A DNA stretch of 44,050 nt from Chara braunii. Its lineage: Eukaryota; Streptophyta; Charophyceae; Charales; Characeae. The position numbers and the translations under genes are program-made. Within the stretch, counting starts at the first letter, position 1. The number at the start of each line of letters is the position of its first letter. The stretch lies in NCBI GenBank assembly GCA_003427395.1, contig BFEA01000001.1, forward strand, positions 8,913,680 through 8,957,729. Reading direction: 5' to 3'. The notes beneath the pieces were generated by a model. The model did not search any database. It was not told the origin of the DNA and worked only from the letters and a program-made list of their open reading frames with translations. Below, piece by piece: positions 8,398-17,186 of the stretch.

Positions 8398-11382
8398 GCC
8401 ACAATATCGGAGGAGGAGATCGCCGATATCATCAGGAAAAGGAAAGAGACTGAAGGGCAAAGGATAACGACCGATAGGTTGGCCAAGATGGATATAGGGG
8501 ATGGGAATCTCACGGAGAACGAGAAAGAGTTCATAGCCATGACCTTAAGGGGCTGCGATAAGACTATTGCCTTTGATGACTCGGAAAGAGGGAGAATCGA
8601 CCCAAGCTATGCCAAGCCGGCCTGGATCCACATGGTCCCGTATGTGCCTTGGAAGGATAGGCCTCAGTGGAAGTACACACAAAAAGAGAACGAGGAGATA
8701 GTGGCGTTCATCAAGGAAAAGATCAGGACATTCGTCACGGAACCTTGCGAGAGTGCCTACTCCAATAAGTGGTTCTTTCTGAGGAAGGGGGGTAGCAACA
8801 AACTGAGATGGATTCAAAAGTTCCAAAGGACCAATGCGGTCACCATACGAGACGTGGGGTCTATACCTGAGGCCAACTTGCTAGCTGAAGGATCGGCAGG
8901 TCGCTCAATATACTTTATCTGCGATCTCTTCTCAGGGTATGACGAGATTCCCTTAGATTACCGAGACAGGCACATGACCGCCATGCATACGCCTTTAGGA
9001 CTGGTTCAGATGATGGTGGTACAAATGGGTTGGACGAATGGGGTAGCGGTGTTCCAAAGGGCCATGATTGCAGTCCTAAAGGAGTTCATACCGGGGAAGG
9101 TAGAGGTCTTCCTTGATGACTTCCCGATAAAAGGGCCGGTCGAACAGGATGAGACGGAGGTCTTCCCGGGGGTGAGAAACTTCGTGGCCGACCACATGAG
9201 TGATGTCAGAAGTGTCCTTGAGAAGTTAGATGATGTCAACCTCACGGTGAGCGGAACTAAGAGTCGTTGGGGCGTGTCCTCCATCAAGATACTGGGGTTC
9301 ATTTGCGATAAGGATGGGCGAAGACCCGACCTCGAAAAATTAGTAAAATTAATGATCTGGCCGTCACCGCTCGAGTCCATCACGGAAGTCCGACAATTTT
9401 TGGGGGTTGTGGGCTACTGGAGAATCTTCATAAAATCCTATGGAGAGAAAGTGGAACCCCTTAGAAGACTCCTTAGAAAATCAAAAGGATGGGTTTGGGG
9501 GGAAGCGCAGGAAGCAGCCATGGAAGCTTTGAAGGGGGAGTTCCGCGAAGGTGGAGAGGTCTTAGGAGTTCCGTTCTTCGAAGACGAGGGGAGTCGCCCG
9601 TTCATAGTGTCCACGGACGCTGGACCTCATTCAGTGGGAGGCCTCCTGTCACAAAAGGATGGAGAGGGGAAAGAGAGACCGTTGTGATTCGAAAGCCGGA
9701 CCTTGCACCCCGCCGAGAGAAATTATAGCCAATTCAAAAAGGAGGTGTTAGGGGTACAGCATTGCCTAAAAGCTTTCCGTCACTACCTATACGGACGACG
9801 ATTTCTCCTAAGGGTGGACCCGACAGCAGTGACCACTGTCCTCCAAAAAGATTTCTCGCTGACAGATCCGACCATCGCACGCTGGATGATTCATATTAGG
9901 CTTTACGACTACAGGGTCGAGAGGATATCAGGGACCAAGAACCAGGTCGCGGACGGATTGTCCCGGCTTCTCATTCATGAGGAGGACCTGCCTAGGCTTA
10001 AGGAGGAAGAAGTGACAATGGCCAAAGAGGAGATAATGAAAGTTGTCACTAATAGGGCGCAAATAGCGGGGAGCAGCCGAGGGGAAGATGGGGGCCCAAG
10101 GACTTTTCTCGCAAATCTCTACGACGCGAAGTACCGAGACATAGGACTGTACATGGCCGGTAGGGAAACAGGGACTGAAAGAATCCAGCAAGAGGCGCTA
10201 GGGTATTGCCTGCGGGGAGGTCATCTCTTCAAAAGGCCCACCAAGTTTGTGATACCCATGAGGGTGCTGTGCGATCCGGAGGAGAGAAGGGCGGTCATAG
10301 AGGAGTTACACGATGGGGGCATTGGAGGTCACAGGGGGGTGAAGGGTACTTTCGATAAGGTCCGTAGGCTTTATTGGTGGGACGGGCAATACACGAAAGT
10401 GGAAAAGTATTGTTTCGCATGTGAGGCTTGTCAGAAGAGGGCGACGGTTCGATACAAAGAACCCTTAGTTCCATCACTTCCCACAGTTCCGGGTGAAAAG
10501 GTCCACGTAGATTTGGTAACCATGCCGAAAGGGGTCGGCGGGCTACGGTATATAATCAACGCCCGGGATAACCTCACTGGATTCGTGGAGGCAAAGACCA
10601 TTAAGAAGAAGACGGCAGAGAAGGTAAGTGAATTTCTCCTTGAATATATCGCGCGGTACGGGTGTGTTGGGAAAATAGTCATGAATAGGTGCGCAGAGTT
10701 CTTGAGCCAAAACGTCAAGGTATTACTGGAAAAGGCGGGGATCGGGGCAACCTATACGACCGCTTACCACCCCCAAAGCAATGCACCAGTCGAAAGGGGG
10801 CACCAGACGCTTGTGGACGCTCTGGCGAAATGGTGCAAAGGCCGTGCGGAACAGTGGCCGAGATACTTGCGGTATGTAGTTTGGGCCGATAATATCACAG
10901 TCAAGTCCAGTAAGGGATACCCTCCTTACACCCTTTGGTTCGGTAGGCATTGTCCCCTGCCCATCGAGTTCCACATTGACACCTGGACGAGTGTCTCATG
11001 GATGTGTCGAGCTTTTCTTTTTCTTCTTTGTGTGGGTTTCGATGTGTGCTTGCGTGTGAATGTGCTATTCCTGGGCGACTCGGTTTTTCGGGTCCTCGAA
11101 CTGACTCTTCAATTTGGCCGAAGCAACGATCCGACCTACGATTGCAAGCGGGCCTACGCGAATTTCATATATTGGAATTTTGACGCCCAATGGAAACGGC
11201 GGCGGAATTTGGAGTGGGCCATAAAAGATTCAGAAAGGAGGAAGCAGAGAGGATCCCGGATTGACTACGAGGGGCGGTCGAATTACCCCACACCAGTTGA
11301 TGCTAGGAGAGGAACGGAGACTCGGGACGATCACCAGCCGCGCGCAATGGCCAGCACTGCTGTAGCAGGCGGGGCCGCATAA
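8398..11382 (+). pseudogene. pol: E0 reverse transcriptase, RNase H and integrase
   Basis: One continuous frame has a single TGA (9685-9687) inside RNase H. RT landmarks are FICDLFSGYDEIPLDYRD (first catalytic Asp), VFQRAM and VFLDDFPIKG, where FLDD replaces the usual Y-x-DD. The thumb region contains VRQFLGVVGYWRIFIKSY. RNase H has FIVSTDAGPHSVGG and, after the stop, HPAERNYSQFKKEVLGV and NQVADGLSRL. Integrase has an HHCC finger (HDGGIGGH ... CEAC), first Asp in VHVDLVTMP and Glu in APVERGHQ. The second Asp is replaced in MNRCAEF (Asn where D-x-G-x-E-F is expected). After about 11000 the frame enters a hydrophobic stretch (FLFLLCVGFDVCLRVNVLFL) untypical of integrase C-termini, possibly an insertion. 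Confidence 0.75.
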
Positions 11383-13534
11383 ACAACAAGAATCAAAAGG
11401 TCTGGGGTTTTTGCCAGGGTGGAGTGGTCAACGAAAAGCCAAGGTAGGGAGGATACGCGTGGCGTGGGGGTCAGAAGTTGCTTGTATTCCAGGCGTGGCC
11501 CACTACGGACGCTGGGAGATGTCCCTAGAAAGAGCTCGATCAACAGGCAACCTTGTGATAGGCGAGTATGAGCACCAAGAGGGACACCGACGGCAGGAGG
11601 AGCTAGTGATCGGACCAACCTTAATATTTTTTTCGATATGGCTGCGGGGTGAGACAGCCCTCGGAAAAACCTGGAGGAGGTACCAAGATCACAGAAAAGC
11701 CGGTAAGGTCCGCAATTCAATACGGAAGCATGCCGCTCCCGCCGTCAGAAGAAGGACAGAGAGAGGCAGTGGGCCCCTGAAGAGCCTACGAGCGGAGAGA
11801 GCGCAGGGGCCGATGCTACTGTATGGCTGAGAGCGAGGGTACGAAGGGATGAGGGTGGGGCGACTAGAAGCGACGAGGTACAGTTATCCTCGCAGGGTGT
11901 GTGAAGATGGGGGGGGGGGGGCGAGCCATGTGACCAAGCGACGACGGATGAATCGCCACTGCAAGAACGCGGAAGAGGGGGGGTGATCGAAGCGGTAAAA
12001 TGGCGCAACGAAGAGAGGAGCGGAGCAGGGAGCGCTGCAAGAATGGCAGGAAGCAGGAGTCGGAAGGGGTGAGACGTGAACCAAAAAACGGTTATAGTGA
12101 GGATTGGGTGAGCGGTTCTTGATAACCGTCCGCGCCTAGACGGGCAATGACGAATTCACGCAGGGATTCGGGATACATCGGAGGAGGGAACTGGGCCAAA
12201 TACGGATTCAGAGGCGGCCAGCTCCAAAGCGGAATCGGAAGATGAACTCGACCGACTGGCCTACGAGAGAGAGGATTAAAGCTTGCTCACGGCAGTCAGA
12301 AAGGGAAAACGTGCTGCCATTGGACGAAGAAGGGGAGAGAGGATCGCGAGTCGGGTAGGGAGCTGACGGATGAGCTTGGCAAGCGCCAGAGTTGGGAGAC
12401 AAACAGTCGCGAAGGGCTAGCAGGCTCTGCCGCGACGACACCAAGGAGATCCAGGGAGAGCAAGAACGGGGCGGCGATTGGATGAAGTAAAAGAAGGAAA
12501 GGATTGAAGTGTGAGTCGTGGGCAACCGGGCGGAGCTCGATCATCGCGGGAGCAAAAGGGGGCAGGAGGATGAGCTGGGGATAGCCGAAAGGAAGGGAGG
12601 GAAAGTTCAGAACTTCCTGGCTCCGATCGCCGGGAAATCTTTGAAAGTTTCGACATAAGGACCGAAGGGAAAGCAAAAATTTGACGTCGCGACTGAAAGG
12701 AAGAAGGGAGGGGGCAAAGCAGTCGGGAGGGAAGATTAACGAAGAGGGAGGCAGAAGGGACGACGAATATAAAAAGGAAGGATGCGGCCCGAAGCACACG
12801 AGGGGGGGGCGTACGGGAAAGAGAACGGAGGCGCACTAGCGTTCGTTTGCGGCCGAAGAGTTGCGCTAGTGTTCGCGCCGGGCAGCGAGAGGAGAGAGAG
12901 ACTCATGGCACTGACGAACGGGGAAGCAGTGCGCGCACGCAGGCGTACGAGATTGGGACCTGCGCTCGATCTATCCCAGGCAGTAGGGCTCCCACGTGGC
13001 CGCGCTGAGTCGTGAGCGCACAGATAGGGAGGCAGAGCAAGATAGCGCCCATCTTGTGACGTACGCCCGAAGGTTCGGAAGAAGGAGAGCAGGGAGGGAG
13101 AGAGAGGATAGGTAAAAGGAGAGGAGAAGAGAGGAGGAAGGAAGGGGAGCTCGACATCGATGCAAGAGGCGTTCGGAACCGGCGCACGAGAGTAGTGCTC
13201 GCAGCGGCACTTGGGAGGGTATCAGCCAGCACACGCATCGCCCGGCGGCGAGCTCCGCTTAGCGCGTGAGAAGGAGAGGGAGTGAGAGCACGGGAAAGAG
13301 TGGTCAACTCCTGCGCATCAAGTACCCTACTTAGACTTGGTGTTCGGGAGGCGGAGAGAGAAGGAAGGAGGTGGAGGAGGGAATGCTTCGGCCCTTAGAG
13401 TGATCGAGGAGGGCGGAGCGAACGTCAGAGCGAGTGTCAGAGGCTACGCGCGGAGTGCCAACTAGCTGCGGAGCAGCGCAAGACGTCTGGATGCAGGAGC
13501 GAGGCAGCGCACGTTTACGCGATACGGGTGTGTT
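11383..13534 (+). other. No recognisable gene; purine-rich plus strand
   Basis: From about 11,690 the plus strand is strongly enriched in G and A, including a 13-G run at 11909-11921. The open frames on the minus strand are therefore Ser/Pro/Leu-rich compositional artefacts. A TATA-like sequence (ATATAAAAAG) lies near 12767. This stretch could hold the 3' LTR of E0, but I found no matching second copy in the window. The start (11383-11900) may be decayed integrase C-terminal or 3' untranslated sequence. Confidence 0.4.
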
Positions 13535-14063
13535 NNNNNNNNNNNNNNNNNNNNNNNNNNNNNNNNNNNNNNNNNNNNNNNNNNNNNNNNNNNNNNNNNN
13601 NNNNNNNNNNNNNNNNNNNNNNNNNNNNNNNNNNNNNNNNNNNNNNNNNNNNNNNNNNNNNNNNNNNNNNNNNNNNNNNNNNNNNNNNNNNNNNNNNNNN
13701 NNNNNNNNNNNNNNNNNNNNNNNNNNNNNNNNNNNNNNNNNNNNNNNNNNNNNNNNNNNNNNNNNNNNNNNNNNNNNNNNNNNNNNNNNNNNNNNNNNNN
13801 NNNNNNNNNNNNNNNNNNNNNNNNNNNNNNNNNNNNNNNNNNNNNNNNNNNNNNNNNNNNNNNNNNNNNNNNNNNNNNNNNNNNNNNNNNNNNNNNNNNN
13901 NNNNNNNNNNNNNNNNNNNNNNNNNNNNNNNNNNNNNNNNNNNNNNNNNNNNNNNNNNNNNNNNNNNNNNNNNNNNNNNNNNNNNNNNNNNNNNNNNNNN
14001 NNNNNNNNNNNNNNNNNNNNNNNNNNNNNNNNNNNNNNNNNNNNNNNNNNNNNNNNNNNNNNN
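13535..14063. other. Assembly gap (529 N)
   Basis: This is an uninterrupted run of n. It separates two purine-rich flanks, so the gap probably lies inside a low-complexity GA-rich tract. Any reading frame that crosses it is meaningless. Confidence 0.99.
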
Positions 14064-14339
14064 GAGGAAGGAAAGTGCGGGAGAAAGAAGAGAAGGAAGA
14101 AAGAGGGAGAAAAGCTAAAGGCGAGGAAAGAGAGAAAGATAGGGAGAGGAGGGGAGCAATGAGGAGCAAGGGGGCGGTCGGGTAAGCCGCCACAACTAGA
14201 ATCGGTGCATCCCACCTCGGCTCCGGCCCGACTCAAGTTTGCGCGTCCGAGCCTCGCTGACTCTCAAGATTAAGTCGACTTGAGCGGGACCAAGCCGGTT
14301 CTAGAACTCCGAAACAGAGTTTTTCGATACGAATGGCTG
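14064..14339. other. No feature seen
   Basis: The first ~100 bases continue the GA-rich tract. The remainder is mixed sequence leading into the tandem repeat, with no reading frame or motif that I can support. Confidence 0.4.
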
Positions 14340-15240
14340 GCCTCCCGGTCTACTGCAGCTTGTGATAAGCCTCTTGCATAAGCTTGGACCAGTGAGCTGT
14401 TTGGTTTCTGAGTTTCCTTTTCCGCAACTGTCTAGTTTAACAAGCTCCTTGCTCTACTCTCGCTAAATAAGTCCTTTTTTTTCTTGTTCGATTGCGGCTT
14501 GTGATAAGCCTCTTGTATAGCCTTGACCAGCGAGCTGGTTGGTTTCTGAGTTTCTGTTTCCGCAGCTGTCGAGTTCAACAAGCTCCTTGGCCTACTCTCG
14601 CTAAATGAGTCTCTTTTGTCTTTGCTGCAGCTTGTGATAAGCCTCTTGCATAAGCCTGGACCAGCGAGCTGTTTGGTTTCTGGGTTTCTGTTTCTGCAAT
14701 TGTCTAGTTCCACAAGCTCCTTGGTCTACTCTCTCGCTAAATGAGTCCTTTTTAATCTTGTTCGACTGCGGCTTGTTACAAGCCTCTTGCATAAGCCCTG
14801 ACCAGCGAGCTGTTTGGTTTTTGAGTTTCTGTTTCAGCAACGGTCGAGTTTAACTATCCCCTAGGTCCACTAGCGCTCAAAAGAGTTTGCTTTTAGTTCG
14901 TCTGCGGTCGTGACAAGCCGCTTGCCGAGTACAGTTTGGACCGAGCTCACTTGAGCAGCAAGCTGTTCAATTTATGAGTCCTGTTTGACGAGCCCGATGG
15001 TATGTGCGCACCCGAAGAGTCCTCTTCTGTTCTACTGCAGTTCGTGACAAGCCGCTTGTATCGTGCAGTCTGGACCGAGCTCACTCGAACAGCGAGCTAT
15101 TCCTTTTTTCAGGTTATGTTCCGCTACAATCTCCTTGGTCTATTCGTGCTCGCTGAGTCCGTCTCTTTGTTAGTTTTACCGCGAGTTGTGACAAGCCACT
15201 TGCGTTGAGCACCGAGTCGTTCGGTTTCCGGAACTTCCCT
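14340..15240 (+). repeat. Satellite-like tandem repeat, about seven units of ~138 bp
   Basis: The landmark GCTTGTGATAAGCC or close variants (TTGTGACAAGCC, GTCGTGACAAGCC) starts at about 14358, 14497, 14630, 14771, 14906, 15040 and 15185, giving periods of 133-145 bases. Other shared landmarks are GAGCTGTTTGGTTTCTGAGT, AACAAGCTCCTTGG and CTCGCTAAATGAGT. Units are closest to each other on the left and decay rightward. Unit length is not a constant multiple of three, so this is not a protein repeat. Confidence 0.85.
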
Positions 15241-15622
15241 TTTGGTGCAAATGGGCCGAAACTGGCCCCCGGTCCTATCATGCTCGGCGAGGCCTTAATT
15301 TTATGAGCTCTCGATAGGTTGTGCGGAGCCTCTCGAGCCATACGCGCAGTCCCTTGTCTAAGGATCTACCACTGTGACAAGCTCGATCCATTTCGAAAGG
15401 TCAGGTTGGGCTTTGCCCCAACGGCCGGTCGCAAGAAGCTCCCTGAATCTTAACTCCGGGTAACGATTAGTAAGAGTTCCCATAAAGCGGCGAGCTCGGC
15501 CTGCGACCGAGAAGTGGGGGGGGGGAGTGTTGACTCGACGCCGAGCGGCTACCTCCCGACGGTGGGGAATATCCGGCGGGCTGGACGAGCCGTGGGAAGG
15601 GACCAACCCCCAGGCCCGACAG
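15241..15622. other. Unassigned sequence between tandem repeat and truncated LTR
   Basis: No supported gene. A 17-base match (CTCGATCCATTTCGAAA) to the E1/E2 integrase coding sequence occurs at about 15384, and the minus reading there gives SKWIE. It is too short to call an integrase fragment. Homology to the E1 LTR begins abruptly at about 15623. Confidence 0.4.
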
Positions 15623-16444
15623 CGCAACCCCGAGCTTCCAACAACTGGTTAAGAGAGTTAACTAATCGCGCAGCCGAAATTTATAGCGTGCATGCATGCG
15701 TGAAGAACACGGAATTACAAGGACTTAGAAGAAGGAAAGGGGGAGGGATTGCCTACATCTCCATGGTCTGATCGCGGCGTGGGGGACGTAGCCGCTCTCC
15801 ACGCATCGATCCGATCATGCAGACTGCGGCTACCAAAAACGCAGCAAAAGAAAGAGAAGAAGGGCGGGAAAGACGAAGCGCAAGAAGAAAGATACAGTTA
15901 CAATGACGCCCGCCTAAAGTTACAGTTACACACACGATTAAAGGCGCCGACTAATCAGAGTTCCGTTGCAACCGCATGAAGAAGCGCGTAAACAAAAAGC
16001 GCCGCGCGGCAAAGGAAATCCTAAATTAATTACAAAATTCCTAAATTCCTATCTAATGCGAGGGAGCAAAAAAGCAAAAATGCCAGAAGAAAAAGTCCGA
16101 AATTCCGAGAGTCATCGCCCAAAAGAACGAAGCAATTCCCGCGCGATGTCCGCGCCCAAAAGTTTGGAACCGAAATAAAAGAAACGACGTCAAAATTTAT
16201 TAATCGCGCGCACGGCGGCGCTCCAGCCATCCGGCCAACCAATCAATCAACCGGCCGTCCCAGGGCCCGCCCAGCGCCGAACCCAGTCATTCGAAAAGAA
16301 GCAACGAAAAAAACGAAAAAGCAAGGACACTGATGCAATTTTCCATCGATCCCGATCTCCCGTAATTGGTCCAACCTTCCCAACTTAGGACCCCTCATTG
16401 CAACCGCGCGGAAAGTCGCGCGTTACAGAAAGCGGTTCGTCACA
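15623..16444 (-). repeat. E1 3' LTR, truncated
   Basis: The LTR begins (minus strand) TGTGACGAAC at 16444 and matches the 5' LTR copy at 27175-26329 and the E2 LTR at 33123-32319. A conserved TATA box (TATAAAT on the minus strand, 15685-15679) lies about 760 bases into the LTR, as expected for a U3 promoter. Homology ends near 15623, so roughly two thirds of the LTR (most of the region after the TATA box) is lost. Confidence 0.85.
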
Positions 16445-16452
16445 TATGTGAC
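16439..16452. promoter_or_regulatory. Palindrome at the internal/3' LTR junction (GTCACATATGTGAC)
   Basis: This perfect 14-base palindrome spans the start of the 3' LTR of E1. The equivalent TCACATATGTGA occurs at the same junction in E2 (33119-33130) and E3 (41172-41183). No polypurine tract precedes the LTR in any of the three. Instead the shared upstream sequence (minus strand) is close to TTGGAACCCC followed by CACATA. Confidence 0.6.
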
Positions 16453-16472
16453 GTCCTGGGGGTTCCAATATT

Positions 16473-16527
16473 AGCAAGCTCCTGCTTGCTTGTTGACACG
16501 TGTCGATTTCTCTAATCGACCGACACG
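16473..16527 (-). other. Two conserved hairpins in the E1 3' untranslated region
   Basis: Hairpin 1 is AGCAAGC / GCTTGCT (16473-16490) with a 4-base loop. Hairpin 2 is CGTGTC / GACACG (16499-16527) with an inner GATT / AATC. The same pair occurs in E2 at 33152-33171 and 33183-33211. In E2 hairpin 2 is CGTATC / GATACG, a compensatory G-C to A-T change. They lie between the ORF4 stop and the 3' LTR. Confidence 0.5.
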
Positions 16528-16676
16528 CGGAGCATCTCTCTCTATGCCACTTACCGTTCAATTGAGTGTGGACGTCGTCCAACGTGGCAACACTGCTCTT
16601 CTACTAATTCCTCAGGATGGGCTTTTGACATTCCAAGGAGGGGGATTACACGTGCCGCCGTTATGACACGTGTCCA

Positions 16677-17186
16677 CTAACCATGCATCAGTGCAAAAAA
16701 GAGGGTAGACCCTAGACGTTCCCGGGGAATGGCAGTCGAAGGTGGCGGATGGTTCAGGGGGAGAGGGGGCATGAATCGATTGATGGCAGGAGAGGCGAAA
16801 TCAGGAAGGGAAGCGTAGTGGAAGGAGCGATGGATGCGGGGGAAGCGAGGGACCTCATGAAGATGGCGAAAAGCGGCGATGTGGTCGGGGTAGATGGTAG
16901 AAAGGGTCCGTCGCAGGGCGGCGTGAAAATCTTCGTAGTTTTCGCAGGCGGGAATAGTCCCAAATATAATACAGTATATTTCTACGTGGTTATATTCCCG
17001 CCAATCTGCGCTAAACAGGAGCACATGAAGGAGAAAGGAATCAGCCACAGAGGGGGTGGTGGCATGCGGATAAACGGAGACTAGAAGGCGGGTAGCGTGG
17101 AGATGGTAGAAGAGGTGATGGGGGAAAGGACACCAACCATCGGGGAACGGGGGTCTATCGGGAAGACGGGTAAGCATGAAGTAGTC
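16677..17186 (-). CDS. E1 ORF4: unrecognised accessory domain (LLFSADW ... IFGTIPA)
   Basis: This 166-residue segment lies downstream of ORF3. Landmarks are HATRLLVSVYPH, LLHVLLFSADW, VEIYCIIFGTIPACENY and RRTLSTIYPDHIAAF, ending in LMHG. E2 (33360-33854) and E3 (40427-40886) carry clear homologues with the same landmarks, so it is a real, conserved protein. Reading starts in the +1 frame immediately at the UGA that ends ORF3 (17187-17185). The first ATG in frame is at 17177, but E2 has none near, so an independent start is doubtful. Function is unknown: I see no catalytic signature, zinc finger or membrane helix. Its position resembles the env-like or aORF slot of some plant LTR elements, without evidence for such a role. 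Confidence 0.65.
   Translation of the reverse strand, partial: DYFMLTRLPDRPPFPDGWCPFPHHLFYHLHATRLLVSVYPHATTPSVADSFLLHVLLFSADWREYNHVEIYCIIFGTIPACENYEDFHAALRRTLSTIYPDHIAAFRHLHEVPRFPRIHRSFHYASLPDFASPAINRFMPPLPLNHPPPSTAIPRERLGSTLFFALMHG

Larger units (their letters stand above)
4201..11382 (+). mobile_element. E0: degenerate plus-strand Ty3/gypsy LTR-retrotransposon internal region
   Basis: The domain order is gag, CCHC zinc knuckle, aspartic protease, reverse transcriptase, RNase H, integrase, as in Ty3/gypsy rather than Ty1/copia (integrase is last). The main reading frame is interrupted by stops at 4672, 5035, 5398, 5593, 6667, 8091, 8175 and 9685 and by several frameshifts. I could not find its LTRs, primer-binding site or polypurine tract, so the limits given are those of the coding region. 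It is clearly less preserved than, and only distantly related to, the E1/E2/E3 family. It also lacks the accessory ORFs and the PHD finger of that family. Confidence 0.75.

Noticed and set aside
12208-13307. Several Ser/Pro/Leu-rich minus-strand frames of 87-167 residues
   Set aside because: They are produced by the purine-rich plus strand. They overlap in several frames and contain no family signature.
13331-14236. Long frames across 13535-14063
   Set aside because: They consist almost wholly of unknown residues from the N gap.
14340-15240. CRISPR-like array
   Set aside because: Units of about 138 bp are similar over their whole length with no short repeat/unique spacer alternation. The context is eukaryotic.
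15358-15627. Possible integrase fragment (SKWIE)
   Set aside because: Only a 17-base match to the E1 integrase gene and one short peptide word are seen. The flanking translation does not resemble integrase.
16749-17084. 111-residue plus-strand frame
   Set aside because: It is antisense to ORF4 of E1, which is supported by homologues in E2 and E3.
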